Source: Shewanella yunxiaonensis (GTDB lineage: Bacteria > Pseudomonadota > Gammaproteobacteria > Enterobacterales > Shewanellaceae). From it: a stretch of 64,000 nt of DNA. The position numbers and the translations under genes are program-made. How positions within the stretch are numbered: position 1 is the first letter of the stretch; each line of letters opens with the position of its first letter. The stretch lies in contig NZ_CP073587.1 in the NCBI RefSeq assembly GCF_018223345.1, positions 3,346,001 through 3,410,000 on the forward strand, read 5' to 3'. This document shows positions 49,646 to 61,043 of the stretch, piece by piece. Under the pieces are notes generated by a model. The model was not told the origin of the DNA. It saw only the letters and a program-made list of their open reading frames with translations, and made no database searches.

Positions 49646-51094
49646 TTAAGCAGTGCCACCGACGGTGAGTCGATCCAATTTCAGTGTTGGCTGACCAACT
49701 CCTACCGGAACGCTCTGACCATCCTTACCACAGACGCCGACACCTTTGTCCAGTGACAGGTCGTTGCCCACCATGGAGATTTGCCCCATCGCTTCCGGCC
49801 CATTGCCAATGAGAGTGGCACCTTTAATCGCGTGGGTGATCTCACCTTTTTCGATGAGATAGGCCTCGGAGGCGGAAAACACAAACTTCCCGGAAGTAAT
49901 GTCGACCTGACCACCACCAAAATTAGGCGCATAGATACCTTTTTCAACTGAGCGAATAATCTCAGCCGGATCCGATTCGCCCGCCAGCATATATGTGTTG
50001 GTCATGCGTGGCATTGGCAGATTTGCATAAGACTCACGACGACCATTGCCTGTCGGCTGTTGTCCCATCAGTCGTGCATTGAGTTTGTCCTGCATATAGC
50101 CTTTCAAAATGCCGTTTTCAATCAATACGGTACGATGTGTTGGCGTGCCTTCATCATCAATAGTGAGCGAGCCGCGACGATTGGCCATAGTGCCATCATC
50201 AACAACCGTGACTAATGGCGATGCCACCTGCTGCCCAATGCGGCCACTAAAGGCGCTACTACCTTTACGGTTAAAATCGCCTTCCAGGCCGTGACCTACT
50301 GCTTCATGCAGCAACACCCCAGGCCAGCCGGGGCCAAGTACTACCGGCATTTCACCGGCAGGCGCATCGACGGCATTAAGATTGACCTGCGCTTGACGCA
50401 CCGCTTCGCGGGCAAAGGCAAAACACACGGGTAAACCATCATCCCCGGCTACCATCAACGCCTGATAATCATGACGACCACCGCCACCGGAGCCACCGCG
50501 TTCACGTCGACCATTTTCTTCCAGGATCACTGAACAGTTAAAACGCACTAATGGTCGAATATCGGCCGCCAGGGTACCATCACTGGCCGCGATCAGGATC
50601 TCTTCATAGACCCCGGAAAGGCTGATCACCACTTGGATAATCCGCGGGTCAAGACTGCGTACATAGGCATCGGCCTGCTTTAACAACTGGATCTTAGGGG
50701 CTTCAGTCATTGCCGCAATCGGGTCTTCGCTTTGGTACAGTGACTTCACGCCGCGACGCTTCCAGGCATGCACTTTGCCTTTGCCACCACTTTGCGCGAT
50801 GCCTCGAGCGGCTTCCACAGAGGCATTCAAAGCCGCCGGTGTGATATCGTCAGCATAGGCAAATCCCGTTTTTTCACCGGTAATAGCCCGAACCCCGACG
50901 CCACGTTCGATGTGGAAGCTGCCCTCTTTGACAATGCCATCTTCCAGTACCCAAGACTCGTGACGGCTGCCCTGAAAATAAAGATCAGCAAAATCCACCT
51001 GATGCCGGTGAATGCGCTCAAGATATCGGTGCAGGTCTTCCAGTGTCAGTCCCTGCTGCAGCAAACTTTGTCCTACCTGGGTTAACAATGACAT
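49646..51094 (-). CDS. tldD: Metalloprotease TldD
   Basis: The 482-residue protein is full-length TldD. It carries the zinc motif in [13 protein letters not shown] (HExxxH), a following Cys-containing loop near the C-terminus ([20 protein letters not shown]), and the N-terminal [20 protein letters not shown]. With TldE/PmbA (25959) it forms the proteolytic ring that matures microcin B17 and degrades unfolded peptides. It is the last gene of the mreB-to-tldD block. Confidence 0.95.
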   Translation of the reverse strand: MSLLTQVGQSLLQQGLTLEDLHRYLERIHRHQVDFADLYFQGSRHESWVLEDGIVKEGSFHIERGVGVRAITGEKTGFAYADDITPAALNASVEAARGIAQSGGKGKVHAWKRRGVKSLYQSEDPIAAMTEAPKIQLLKQADAYVRSLDPRIIQVVISLSGVYEEILIAASDGTLAADIRPLVRFNCSVILEENGRRERGGSGGGGRHDYQALMVAGDDGLPVCFAFAREAVRQAQVNLNAVDAPAGEMPVVLGPGWPGVLLHEAVGHGLEGDFNRKGSSAFSGRIGQQVASPLVTVVDDGTMANRRGSLTIDDEGTPTHRTVLIENGILKGYMQDKLNARLMGQQPTGNGRRESYANLPMPRMTNTYMLAGESDPAEIIRSVEKGIYAPNFGGGQVDITSGKFVFSASEAYLIEKGEITHAIKGATLIGNGPEAMGQISMVGNDLSLDKGVGVCGKDGQSVPVGVGQPTLKLDRLTVGGTA

Positions 51095-51131
51095 GTATGC
51101 TCTCTCAATGGGCCTCAGCCCGTATTCCTGG

Positions 51132-51977
51132 TTAATGCTTGGCTGGCGGCAACAACGCCGGCAGCGAAAATCGATTGTGTTGTGATACCGGCATGTTACT
51201 GCGGATTTTTTGCAGCTCGTCCATATCCAGCCGTGCCTGCACCCAACCGGTGTTCTCTGGTAACTGTGCCATAATCCGGCCCCAAGGGTCGACGATCATG
51301 CTCTGCCCCCATGTTTCGCGACCACCTTGGTTATGACGGCCCCACTGCGCCGCCGCCAGCACATAACACTGCGTTTCAATTGCCCGCGCCCGCAACAACA
51401 CTTCCCAATGGGCCGCCCCAGTGACTCGGGTAAAAGCTGCTGGCACCAGTATGATCTGCGCGCCCGCCTGACGCAATGCCCGGTAAAGATCGGGAAAACG
51501 CAAATCGTAGCACACTGACAGGCCGATACGACCAAAAGGGGTATCGACCACACAGACACGATTGCCGGGACAGAAAGTATCGCTCTCCCGGTAATTGCGG
51601 GTGTTATCACTGATATCAACATCAAACAGATGCAGTTTGTCATAGTCGCCCAACACTTGTCCTTTATCATCGAACAGGTAAGTGCGACTGTAAACCCGAC
51701 CATCGCCACTGGCGACAGGAATGGTGCCGGCAGCAAGATACACCTGATGCTTTGCCGCTAATGCCGCTAACTGTTGTTGCAGGGGTGTTTCATCACCCTT
51801 ACCCGCAAAGGCCAACTGCTCACCTTCATGACCACCGAATAACAAGGCACATTCAGGCAACACGACCAACTGTGGCTCGCCGGGCTGTCGCGGCAATTGC
51901 TCAAGCTGCGAGTTGATAAACGCCAAATTCTCTGCGGGCTTGCGACTGCTCTGACACTGAAGAAGATTTACCTGCAT
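51132..51977 (-). CDS. Nitrilase-superfamily amidase (Nit1/NitA type, deaminated-glutathione amidase)
   Basis: From the ATG at 51977 (GAGG ahead) the enzyme has 281 residues; the long frame back to 52073 would be translated from inside yhdP. The catalytic Glu-Lys-Cys triad is in [12 protein letters not shown] (Glu), [13 protein letters not shown] (Lys) and [17 protein letters not shown] (Cys). This set is typical of the Nit1 group that repairs deaminated glutathione. The gene overlaps the 3' end of yhdP by 77 bases, which codes for the low-complexity YhdP tail. Confidence 0.9.
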   Translation of the reverse strand: MQVNLLQCQSSRKPAENLAFINSQLEQLPRQPGEPQLVVLPECALLFGGHEGEQLAFAGKGDETPLQQQLAALAAKHQVYLAAGTIPVASGDGRVYSRTYLFDDKGQVLGDYDKLHLFDVDISDNTRNYRESDTFCPGNRVCVVDTPFGRIGLSVCYDLRFPDLYRALRQAGAQIILVPAAFTRVTGAAHWEVLLRARAIETQCYVLAAAQWGRHNQGGRETWGQSMIVDPWGRIMAQLPENTGWVQARLDMDELQKIRSNMPVSQHNRFSLPALLPPAKH

Positions 51978-54900
51978 CTGCGGGTTCCTCTGTGGGCTTT
52001 GGGGTCGGTTCGGATGTTTTAGGTGCTGTGGGGGTGGTTCCGTTCTGTTTCTCTGTTTCAGCCGGTTTCGCATCAGTGGTCGCTTCGGCTGATTTTACTG
52101 TTGCTGTAGTCTCGGATGATTCGGTTGTTTTGGCTGCGCTATCGCTGGCCGCAGGCTTAGTCTCTGCAGATGTTGCTGGGGCAGGCGATTTCGTAGTCGC
52201 GCCAGCAGCATCATTTGCGGCAGGCTGTTCTGAAGCTGGTAACGCGCTTTTAGGAATTTCGATCTCTTTACTCTTACGCTCCAACTCTTCCAGCTTAGGT
52301 TCAGACATGGTGCCGGTTAGCCGGAAACGTATTTCAGAGATCACTTCAATCACCGGTTCTAACACCTTGGTTAACGCAAAAGCGCCAATGCCCATGGTCC
52401 AGGCACTGGTACTAAGCAATACCACGGTCGGCACGCTGGAGGCTAACTTAGGTGCAAAGCGGATATCATAGTTAAGGCTTTCTGTATTAAGGTCAGTGTA
52501 GCCCCGCACCTTCATATTACCGGCAATAGCATCCATTTCGGTGTTAGTGGTTTTTACCATCCCATTATCGATGCGTAAATCACCACCAAAGGTATTGAAA
52601 TATAATCCTTTACCAAACACATCGGAGAAATCCAGCGACAGTTTACGTAGCAGCGAATCCAGGCTGAACAGCGAGAAAATGCGGGCGCCTTTGTCACTGA
52701 TTTGCTCCATATGGCCTTTACCCAATTCAAAATGCACATCACCATTGAGTGTCGGCAGATTGAAATCGACGGGGCCGCCGTGCCACTGCAACGCCGCCTT
52801 CATTTTTAACGGCGAATCTTTCACCCCTGGATTAACGTCAAACAGCTGCGCCAATTGTTCAAAATTGGGGGAATCAATATTGAAGTTCACCTTGGTCTGA
52901 TTGTCACCGGCAGTGGATAACCAGTCCCCCTGACCTTCCAGCTTTCCTTGTGGAGCGGACACGGACAACGTTTGAATATGATAGCCTTTTGGCGCTGGTG
53001 CACTCTGTAGCACCAGATGTCCCAGGGCAATATTCTGGAAACGGAAATCATCCACATCCACGGCTAATGGCGGCAAATCATCAGGCTGTTGCGCAGTCGC
53101 CGCTTCTTTGATGTCGGAAGCACTGCCAATCGGGTGCAGTGGATTCAGATACAAACGTGACGCCTTGAGTTTCACGCCTTGACGATACCAGTCCGGGAAA
53201 ATTTCGACACTGCCAGAAAACTCCGGTGACAATCCTTCAAACTGCCATGACTGGTCTGTCGGGTGTGCGGTCATTTGTAACTGGGTAAATTTTTGCCCCA
53301 GTAAGGTCAGGTCATTGATCTTCGCCTGAATGCCTTTCAGTGGCGGGAAGAAAGCGACATCCGTTGCGTCTTCGGTTGTGCGCTGTTCATCCTCTGCAGT
53401 CGCAGCAGTGTTCACACGCTGAGGCTCAGTCGCAGTTGATGCAGCCGCCTGGGGTTTAGTGTCAGTAAATGCAGTAATGACTGGCAACCACTGAGCAAAA
53501 TCCACTTTATCGAGGTCGAGCCGCAACTGGCCACCATCTTTGACTAACTGATCACCACTGCGGAATAATCGCCCCAACAACAGATCATAATGTTGCAATC
53601 GATTGCCGGAATCGGCAGCAAAGCCGCCCCAAAATTCCGCTTTATCGCCAATGCGAATTCCCAACGACGCTTGCTGATCATCCCCCAGCAGTTCTGCCTG
53701 CAAGGCCAGCGGCTCGCCTTTATCTTTTGCAAAAGGTGCCGGTAATGTCAGCTCGGTGTTTGCCAGATCAGCATCCACGTTGGCCTGTAAGGTGTAGCCG
53801 CCATCATCAAAAATCAGTTGCAGCGCACCCGACCAAGCGGTGCTACCTTGATAGAAAGGTGTTAGCGGGTTATCCAGTTCCGGCGGCAACCGCGACAACT
53901 GCCAGTTACCTTTGGCGTGAACGTTCACCGCAAATTTGTCATTAAGGTTACCGGTATCAAAGGTAATCGTCGCCGGCTGACCGTACAGTAGGGCGGTAAT
54001 GCCCTCACCGGTAACCACTTCGTTATGGAAGGAGACGATGCCGTTGACCTTATTGAGTTTTACCCCAGGCTTACGGATGAACACCGGCGTATCGGCAAAT
54101 GCAACCTGTCCTTGTATATCAGCCGTGCCGCCAGCATAAAGTGGAATATCCAGTTTGAGTTTACCGTTGACGCTATCCTGAATTTTCACCGTATCCAACG
54201 TCGCGCCCACGCTATCTTTTAATGGTGAATTCAACATCACCGCCGCGATATCCCAGCCTTTGGCTGCGATATCAGCATCGACGAGCAAATGACTATGAAC
54301 TTCTAAGCTGGGGATACTAACGTTGGCACCACTGATATCAATATTTTGTAGCTTACCCGCAAGCACTTTGATCTCCATTCGGGCATTTTCAAACAAGCCA
54401 TCAATGGTTAAATCTTTCGTGCTTGGCCAGTCTGGCTGAAAAGCAAAACGTCCGTTTTCCATGGTAAAACCGGCCTGGAATATTCCACTATGATCGTCAA
54501 AGGGAAAGTTAGCCAAAGGCCCGCGCCATACCACCGCAGCGTTGTCACTGTGACCGGCTTTCAGCGCTTGTTCCAGATAGTGACTCAGGTCTTCACCCAT
54601 TTGCCGTCGTGGGAAATACCGCCCGGCGTTATCCGCCTTGTGTAACTGCACGGCTGCGGCCAACGCCATGGTGGCCTGATCACGTAAATCCAGTCGCAGT
54701 GACGTATCCAATTGCAGGTCTTCATTGCTAACCTGCAGATCTGCGACAAATAATTGCAGCGTATCGGTATCAAAACCGGCAGCGAAAGCTGCGCCGTCAA
54801 ACACCAACGGCGCCTTAAACTCTTTGGGAATCTCCAGCTGATAATGCTGCGATGGTAAGTCCGCATTGAGATAACCATTCCGCCAGCTGAGGCGTAAGTC

Positions 54901-56160
54901 GAGCGGCGCAATCCCCGGGATCTCGCCGACTGCTTTCCAGGTAAGCCCTTGTACCGGCAACGCTGCTTGTAAGTCGCCATCAGCACCGCGGTATAACTTC
55001 AGTGGACCCAAGCTGCCCTGCGGGGTCATCGCCAGGATTTGCTGCAGCATCACTTTGTCGACACCAGGCACTACCGGCAACAGCGGCATTAAGTCCGCCA
55101 CCTGTATTTGATTCAGCTGCCCAAAAAACTGTTGCTGCTGCTTTTGCAGCTGGAGTTGCAACGGCTGCCAGGACTTGCCATTGGTTTTGAGTTGCAGATT
55201 GTGACTGTCTAGCCGCCAGCCACCTTGCTGCGGTTGCCAGCTTATACTGCCACCGGCGATATCGAATCGTTGTTGCTGATTATCCAAGGTCCACTGAAAC
55301 CAAGATGGGCTAAATTGGACTAATCCTGACTGCAACGAGCGGTTGGCAAACTCGACCCAGCCCGCTAAGTTGATCACACCTTCCAGCGGGATATCGGCTA
55401 ACCCCGGTTGTTTACTTTGCTGCGCTGACGCCCAGCGGCCAATATCCAGTGATTGTGCCTGTACATAAGCCTGACCGTGAATAGTGTCTGGTTGATAACC
55501 ATCACCATTCAAATCGATGCGTAAAGTCAGGTGTTGCTGTGCCTGTTGTGAGTCATCAAGATACAGCGCGCCGCTGCCCTGATGCGATTGACCATGATTC
55601 TGCCAGCGCAGATCGCCAATATGGATGGGCCGATAATGGATCTCTTTGGATAACAGCTGCACCGTAGCATCACCAACGGAAAAGCGCTCCAGTTGTTCCA
55701 GCAGCAAAGAGTACAACCAATCCATATTGCCGCCACGTTGGGGAGACGTATTGTCCGCGGCGGCCGCATTCAACTGATCCATGTCGAGCGCCAGTTTTAC
55801 CCCGTCAAAGATGACATTTTCCACTTGCGGCTTGGCCGTGAGCAGGGTTTCCCAGAAATCTAATTTAACCTGGACATTCTGCACCACCAAGGTGATTGGC
55901 AGATGTTCCTGTTTTGGCAATACCAGTTTTTCGATAGTGAGCGATGGACCATAAGCCTGCCAGTGCGCCGACAGTTGCCCCAGTTCGACACGGACACCGT
56001 AGTGTTGCGCTATGTAGGCGGTAACTTGCTGACGAGCCTGATCCAATTGCGGCAACAACCCCCGGATCAAGCTCACCAATAAAGCAAACAGCAGCAGTGA
56101 GACCGCCAGCATTTGCCAACAGAAACGACCAATCTTATAAGGGCTAAAGCGTAAATTCAC
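51901..56160 (-). CDS. yhdP: YhdP/AsmA-family large envelope protein
   Basis: The 1419-residue protein has one N-terminal membrane helix (about residues 15-35) and a huge periplasmic beta-rich body. Near the end is a DUF3971/AsmA-type C-terminal region, EMDAIAGNMKVRGYTDLNTE...RFAPKLASSVPTVV. YhdP spans the envelope and carries phospholipids to the outer membrane. The last 100 or so residues are an Ala/Thr/Pro/Glu-rich, low-complexity tail (KSPAPATSAETKPAASDSAA and more) that E. coli-type YhdP is not known to have in this form. The nit start lies within this tail. Confidence 0.9.
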   Translation of the reverse strand: MNLRFSPYKIGRFCWQMLAVSLLLFALLVSLIRGLLPQLDQARQQVTAYIAQHYGVRVELGQLSAHWQAYGPSLTIEKLVLPKQEHLPITLVVQNVQVKLDFWETLLTAKPQVENVIFDGVKLALDMDQLNAAAADNTSPQRGGNMDWLYSLLLEQLERFSVGDATVQLLSKEIHYRPIHIGDLRWQNHGQSHQGSGALYLDDSQQAQQHLTLRIDLNGDGYQPDTIHGQAYVQAQSLDIGRWASAQQSKQPGLADIPLEGVINLAGWVEFANRSLQSGLVQFSPSWFQWTLDNQQQRFDIAGGSISWQPQQGGWRLDSHNLQLKTNGKSWQPLQLQLQKQQQQFFGQLNQIQVADLMPLLPVVPGVDKVMLQQILAMTPQGSLGPLKLYRGADGDLQAALPVQGLTWKAVGEIPGIAPLDLRLSWRNGYLNADLPSQHYQLEIPKEFKAPLVFDGAAFAAGFDTDTLQLFVADLQVSNEDLQLDTSLRLDLRDQATMALAAAVQLHKADNAGRYFPRRQMGEDLSHYLEQALKAGHSDNAAVVWRGPLANFPFDDHSGIFQAGFTMENGRFAFQPDWPSTKDLTIDGLFENARMEIKVLAGKLQNIDISGANVSIPSLEVHSHLLVDADIAAKGWDIAAVMLNSPLKDSVGATLDTVKIQDSVNGKLKLDIPLYAGGTADIQGQVAFADTPVFIRKPGVKLNKVNGIVSFHNEVVTGEGITALLYGQPATITFDTGNLNDKFAVNVHAKGNWQLSRLPPELDNPLTPFYQGSTAWSGALQLIFDDGGYTLQANVDADLANTELTLPAPFAKDKGEPLALQAELLGDDQQASLGIRIGDKAEFWGGFAADSGNRLQHYDLLLGRLFRSGDQLVKDGGQLRLDLDKVDFAQWLPVITAFTDTKPQAAASTATEPQRVNTAATAEDEQRTTEDATDVAFFPPLKGIQAKINDLTLLGQKFTQLQMTAHPTDQSWQFEGLSPEFSGSVEIFPDWYRQGVKLKASRLYLNPLHPIGSASDIKEAATAQQPDDLPPLAVDVDDFRFQNIALGHLVLQSAPAPKGYHIQTLSVSAPQGKLEGQGDWLSTAGDNQTKVNFNIDSPNFEQLAQLFDVNPGVKDSPLKMKAALQWHGGPVDFNLPTLNGDVHFELGKGHMEQISDKGARIFSLFSLDSLLRKLSLDFSDVFGKGLYFNTFGGDLRIDNGMVKTTNTEMDAIAGNMKVRGYTDLNTESLNYDIRFAPKLASSVPTVVLLSTSAWTMGIGAFALTKVLEPVIEVISEIRFRLTGTMSEPKLEELERKSKEIEIPKSALPASEQPAANDAAGATTKSPAPATSAETKPAASDSAAKTTESSETTATVKSAEATTDAKPAETEKQNGTTPTAPKTSEPTPKPTEEPADAGKSSSVSEQSQARREFGVYQLAA

Positions 56161-57674
56161 TACACCATTACCACGTCATATTTGCTCTGCACATACATGG
56201 GTTCACATTGAATACGTACCCGTTTACCGATATACACTTCCAGCTCGGCGACTGTATGTGCCTCGTCTGCCGACAACACTTCGTAGACCGCAGGCGCACA
56301 ATAGATAAGAAACTCATCGGCCTGATAGGTTCGATTCAAGCGGATAATTTCCCGGAAAATATCAAAGGACACGGTTTCAACCGTTTTCATCGTGCCGGTA
56401 CCGCGACAAGCCGGACACTCACCGCAAAGAACATGTTCCAGACTTTCCCGGGTACGTTTGCGGGTCATTTCCACCAGTCCTAAACCGGAAAAACCAGAGC
56501 CAGAGATATTGGTTTTCACTCTGTCGGCGCTGAGTGCTGAGGTCAGGCTACTGAGCACCCGTTGTTTGTGTTCCTCTTTCATCATATCAATAAAGTCGAT
56601 AATGATGATGCCCCCCAGATTTCGCAGACGCAGCTGACGAGCGATGGCCTGAGTCGCTTCGAGATTGGTATTAAAGATGGTTTCTTCCAGATTGCGATGC
56701 CCCACAAAACCGCCGGTGTTGATATCTACCGTCGTCATCGCTTCGGTCTGATCGATGATCAGATAACCACCGGATTTAAGCTCGACTTTGCGCTCCAGCG
56801 CCCGCTGGATCTCATTTTCTACATCATAAAGATCGAAAATGGCCGCTGGACCGCTGTAATGCTCAATCTTGCCCGCCACATCCGGCATAAATTCTTGGGC
56901 AAACTGCAGCAATTCTTCATACGTGCTTTGTGAGTCCACTTGCACCGAGTCTAGATCCACTCCGACAAAATCCCGGACAATCCGCACCGGCAAGGCCAAG
57001 TCCTGATACAGTAAAGTGGCCCCTTGGCGTTTACGACGCTCACTGACTTTGGCCCACACCCGCCGCAAAAATGCGGCATCCTGCGCTAATTCTTCTGCGC
57101 CTACGCCCTCTGCTGCGGTGCGGATAATAAAACCGCCGTCAGCGTCGACGAACGGCAACGCAATCTCCTTGAGACGCGCGCGCTCTTCTTCGGATTCAAT
57201 CCGCTGCGATACCCCAACGTGACTGGAGCCCGGCATAAATACCAGATAGCGAGAAGGTAAGGTGATATCTGTGGTTAATCGTGCGCCTTTGGTGCCCAAT
57301 GGATCTTTTACCACCTGCACCATGATGTCCTGGCCCTGGCGTACCAGCTCAGCAATATTACGCACCACAAAATTGCCTTTTTCGGCATCAGCAACACATT
57401 CGGTATGTGGAAAGATATCAGAGGCATGTAGGAATGCGGCTTTATCTAGGCCGATATCGACAAATGCGGCTTGCATCCCTGGCAACACCCGGCTGATTTT
57501 GCCTTTGTAAATGTTGCCAACCAAGCCACGTTTCATGCGCCGTTCAATGTGCACTTCCTGCAGCACGCCGTGTTCCACCAGCGCGACTCGGGCTTCGGTA
57601 GGTGTCACATTGATCAGCAGTTCTGATCCCAGCTTGCCGGGAAGCCGCTGTTTCACTTCACTGCTGTGTTTCAC
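56160..57674 (-). CDS. rng: Ribonuclease G
   Basis: The 504-residue enzyme has an S1-domain-containing N-terminal half: NVTPTEARVALVEHGVLQEVHIER...RGLVGNIYKGKISRVLPGMQ. It also has the RNase E/G catalytic region with TTVDINTGG and IIIIDFIDM. The zinc-link cysteines are in CGECPACRGTG. It trims 16S rRNA 5' ends and helps mRNA turnover. It shares one base with yhdP (TAATG-like junction) and has an N-terminal extension of about 15 residues relative to the E. coli enzyme. Confidence 0.94.
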   Translation of the reverse strand: MKHSSEVKQRLPGKLGSELLINVTPTEARVALVEHGVLQEVHIERRMKRGLVGNIYKGKISRVLPGMQAAFVDIGLDKAAFLHASDIFPHTECVADAEKGNFVVRNIAELVRQGQDIMVQVVKDPLGTKGARLTTDITLPSRYLVFMPGSSHVGVSQRIESEEERARLKEIALPFVDADGGFIIRTAAEGVGAEELAQDAAFLRRVWAKVSERRKRQGATLLYQDLALPVRIVRDFVGVDLDSVQVDSQSTYEELLQFAQEFMPDVAGKIEHYSGPAAIFDLYDVENEIQRALERKVELKSGGYLIIDQTEAMTTVDINTGGFVGHRNLEETIFNTNLEATQAIARQLRLRNLGGIIIIDFIDMMKEEHKQRVLSSLTSALSADRVKTNISGSGFSGLGLVEMTRKRTRESLEHVLCGECPACRGTGTMKTVETVSFDIFREIIRLNRTYQADEFLIYCAPAVYEVLSADEAHTVAELEVYIGKRVRIQCEPMYVQSKYDVVMV

Positions 57675-57764
57675 ATTAAGCCCTTATTGAAAGTCGATAG
57701 GATGATTTTATCGTTAGCAGGCGGGGAAATCTGCCAGAAATTGCGATTTTATGTCAATGTGGCC

Positions 57765-58349
57765 TTACAGCAGCTGCATCTTTTGTAACAAGATTCTGGT
57801 CTCCACCAGTGGCAATCCTACCACAGCAGAATAACTGCCGTTGATACGGGAAATAAAACTTCCGCCCAGCCCCTGTATACCATAGGCACCCGCCTTATCC
57901 ATAGGCTCGCCACTGGCAACATATGCGGCAATTTGTGCTGCCGTCATATTGCTAAACGTCACTGTGGTTGCGACCAATGCCGACTCAGTGCAGTGCCCAT
58001 CAGTAACCGCCACCGCCGTCATGACCTGATGTTCGCGGCCACTCAGTTGACTAAGCATTGCTATCGCTTCTTCAGCATCAGCGGGCTTACCGAGGATATT
58101 ATCGTCGACAACAACGATGGTGTCGGAACCTAATGCGACAGTATTGGGGTGTTGCCAGCGGTTGAGTCCTGCTGCGGCCTTTTCTGTGGCTAAGCGCATG
58201 ACAAAAGTGGCCGCGGCTTCTCCCTGATGACGCGACTCATCAATATCCGTGGCGAGTACATCAAAGGAAAAGTTCGTAACTCCCAGTCCCAGTTGAGCCA
58301 GTAATTCACGGCGACGGGGCGAGGCTGATGCCAACAACAATTTTTTCAT
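57765..58349 (-). CDS. maf: Maf-type nucleotide pyrophosphatase (dTTP/UTP pyrophosphatase, YhdE-like)
   Basis: The start at 58349, overlapping the mreD stop (TAATG), gives 194 residues. The frame is open to 58406. It shows KKLLLASASPRRRELLAQLG, the Maf signature with the SASPRR motif, then ALGSDTIVVVDDNILGKP (catalytic Asp region) and DKAGAYGIQGLGGSFIS. Maf hydrolyses modified or canonical NTPs and slows septation. The gene order mreD-maf-rng is the common enterobacterial and Shewanella arrangement. Confidence 0.93.
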   Translation of the reverse strand: MKKLLLASASPRRRELLAQLGLGVTNFSFDVLATDIDESRHQGEAAATFVMRLATEKAAAGLNRWQHPNTVALGSDTIVVVDDNILGKPADAEEAIAMLSQLSGREHQVMTAVAVTDGHCTESALVATTVTFSNMTAAQIAAYVASGEPMDKAGAYGIQGLGGSFISRINGSYSAVVGLPLVETRILLQKMQLL

Positions 58350-58837
58350 TATCGAACCTTGTAACGACGCCGAAACCGCCGCAGCACCCAATATATCCAG
58401 GGCCACAGCACCATGCCCGAAACCACGGGCAGCAATTGCTCAAGGTCAAATTCGCTGTGGAAAATAATAAACTGCAGCCAGAAGACAATCAGATGATAGA
58501 GCAACAGTAAGAAAGCGATAATCAATGCCTGTTGCCATACGGAAAAATTGCGTAACTTCTGATAGTTAACAACTATGATGTAGATGATCAACGAAAAAGT
58601 CAGCGACCGGATACCGAGGTAAGCGCCCAACAATACGTCCAATATGGTGCCCAAGACCCACGCGGTCAGGATGTTATAACGGTGCGGCAATGCCATTGCC
58701 CAATAGATCATCACCAGCAATAACCAATCAGGACGGGATGCTTCAACCAGTTCCGGCACCGGCATAATCTGGAACAACAAGCCGATTAACATCGAGAACC
58801 ACACCACCAAACTGCCGCGAGTATTTTCCAGCATCAT
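58349..58837 (-). CDS. mreD: Rod-shape protein MreD
   Basis: The 162-residue membrane protein has five to six hydrophobic helices (LVVWFSMLIGLLFQIMP onward) with the MreD PDWLLLVMIYWAMALPHRY and GILGTILDVLLGAYLGIRSL type motif. It belongs to the elongasome with MreC and RodA/PBP2. Its start overlaps the mreC stop by 4 bases. Confidence 0.94.
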   Translation of the reverse strand: MMLENTRGSLVVWFSMLIGLLFQIMPVPELVEASRPDWLLLVMIYWAMALPHRYNILTAWVLGTILDVLLGAYLGIRSLTFSLIIYIIVVNYQKLRNFSVWQQALIIAFLLLLYHLIVFWLQFIIFHSEFDLEQLLPVVSGMVLWPWIYWVLRRFRRRYKVR

Positions 58838-59715
58838 GGCGTTTCTCCCTTGGTGTCAGCGTTAACTGCCGGCACCGCATCCTCTTTGTTAACTGGAGCA
58901 GAATGCTGTTCTGGCCAGATCAGCAGCAGATAACGGATGCGATCCAATGCTGCCATTGGCTGCGCCATCACTTTCAGATAGCTTTGACCATCATCATCCT
59001 TTACCGAGATCACCCGTGCGACCGGGTAACCTTCCGGAAAGCGATTGCCAAGACCTGAAGTCACCAGCAGATCACCAACTTTGATATCGGTGCTTTTCGG
59101 CACATAACGTACCTCAATTTCATCCACTTCACCGGTACCATTGGCGATCAGTCGCACATCATTACGGGTGATCCGCACCGGGATCCCCTGCTCAGGATCC
59201 GACAGCAATAACACCCTTGCGGTGAGCTCACTGACCTGAACCACCTGACCAACAATTCCCTGCGCGTCCACTACCGGTTGGCCGACGAACACCCCATCGC
59301 GAACACCATGGTTGATCACCACGTATTGATGGAAAGGATCTGATGCCACTTCCATCACTTCGGTCACCATCTTGCGCGAGTCCATATGAACCGGCGACCC
59401 TAGCAGCGCGCGCAGGCGTTCGTTTTCCTGACGCAGATGTTCAAAACGTTGCAAGCGTTCGCTCATCAGCAACTGTTGCCGCATCAGTTCCTGGTTTTGG
59501 GTTTGCAACATATCGCGGGTAGCAATGGCTTCAGAACCCCAATCCAGCAGGAGTCCCGGCACATTGGCGAGGTATTGAATAGGACTGAGAAGGGACGCGA
59601 GTGATTGTCGAACTGGCTCTAATCGATTACTGGTCAACAGCAATACCACCGACAGAATAACTGCCAGTGTCAGACGAAACTGATTGGACACACCACGGAC
59701 AAAAATAGGTTTCAT
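58834..59715 (-). CDS. mreC: Rod-shape protein MreC
   Basis: The 293-residue protein starts at the ATG at 59715 (the frame is open to 59727). It has an N-terminal helix, FRLTLAVILSVVLLLTSNRL, a coiled coil (about residues 65-105, TQNQELMRQQLLMSERLQRFE) and then the two beta-barrel MreC domains. MreC links MreB to the peptidoglycan synthases. A strong hairpin with a T run lies directly before the start (59721-59748), between it and mreB. Confidence 0.94.
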   Translation of the reverse strand: MKPIFVRGVSNQFRLTLAVILSVVLLLTSNRLEPVRQSLASLLSPIQYLANVPGLLLDWGSEAIATRDMLQTQNQELMRQQLLMSERLQRFEHLRQENERLRALLGSPVHMDSRKMVTEVMEVASDPFHQYVVINHGVRDGVFVGQPVVDAQGIVGQVVQVSELTARVLLLSDPEQGIPVRITRNDVRLIANGTGEVDEIEVRYVPKSTDIKVGDLLVTSGLGNRFPEGYPVARVISVKDDDGQSYLKVMAQPMAALDRIRYLLLIWPEQHSAPVNKEDAVPAVNADTKGETP

Positions 59716-59720
59716 CACAA

Positions 59721-59748
59721 AAACCAAGGCGGTGATTTCACCGCCTTG
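59721..59748 (-). terminator. Terminator-like hairpin between mreB and mreC
   Basis: On the minus strand CAAGGCGGTGA and TCACCGCCTTG form a perfect 11-bp palindrome and GGTTTTTG follows. It begins 12 bases after the mreB stop and would reduce mreCD transcription relative to mreB. Confidence 0.7.
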
Positions 59749-59760
59749 TTTATCGACCTA

Positions 59761-60834
<1,074 letters not shown>

Positions 60835-61043
60835 TCAGAAGAGAAGGATTTTAAAATCAGCTAACTTTATCAATGCCACCCCCATACCACAAGCTTTGCT
60901 GACCCAACATTTGCGAATATTCGGATTTTTTTTAACTCGAGTCATGATGGTGGCCGATGACAATATTCAGTACTGTAAAACTTGGCGGATTTAGCGCTAG
61001 TTATTTGGCGGAGTCAAGTTATTTACCGACAGCTTAACTACGC

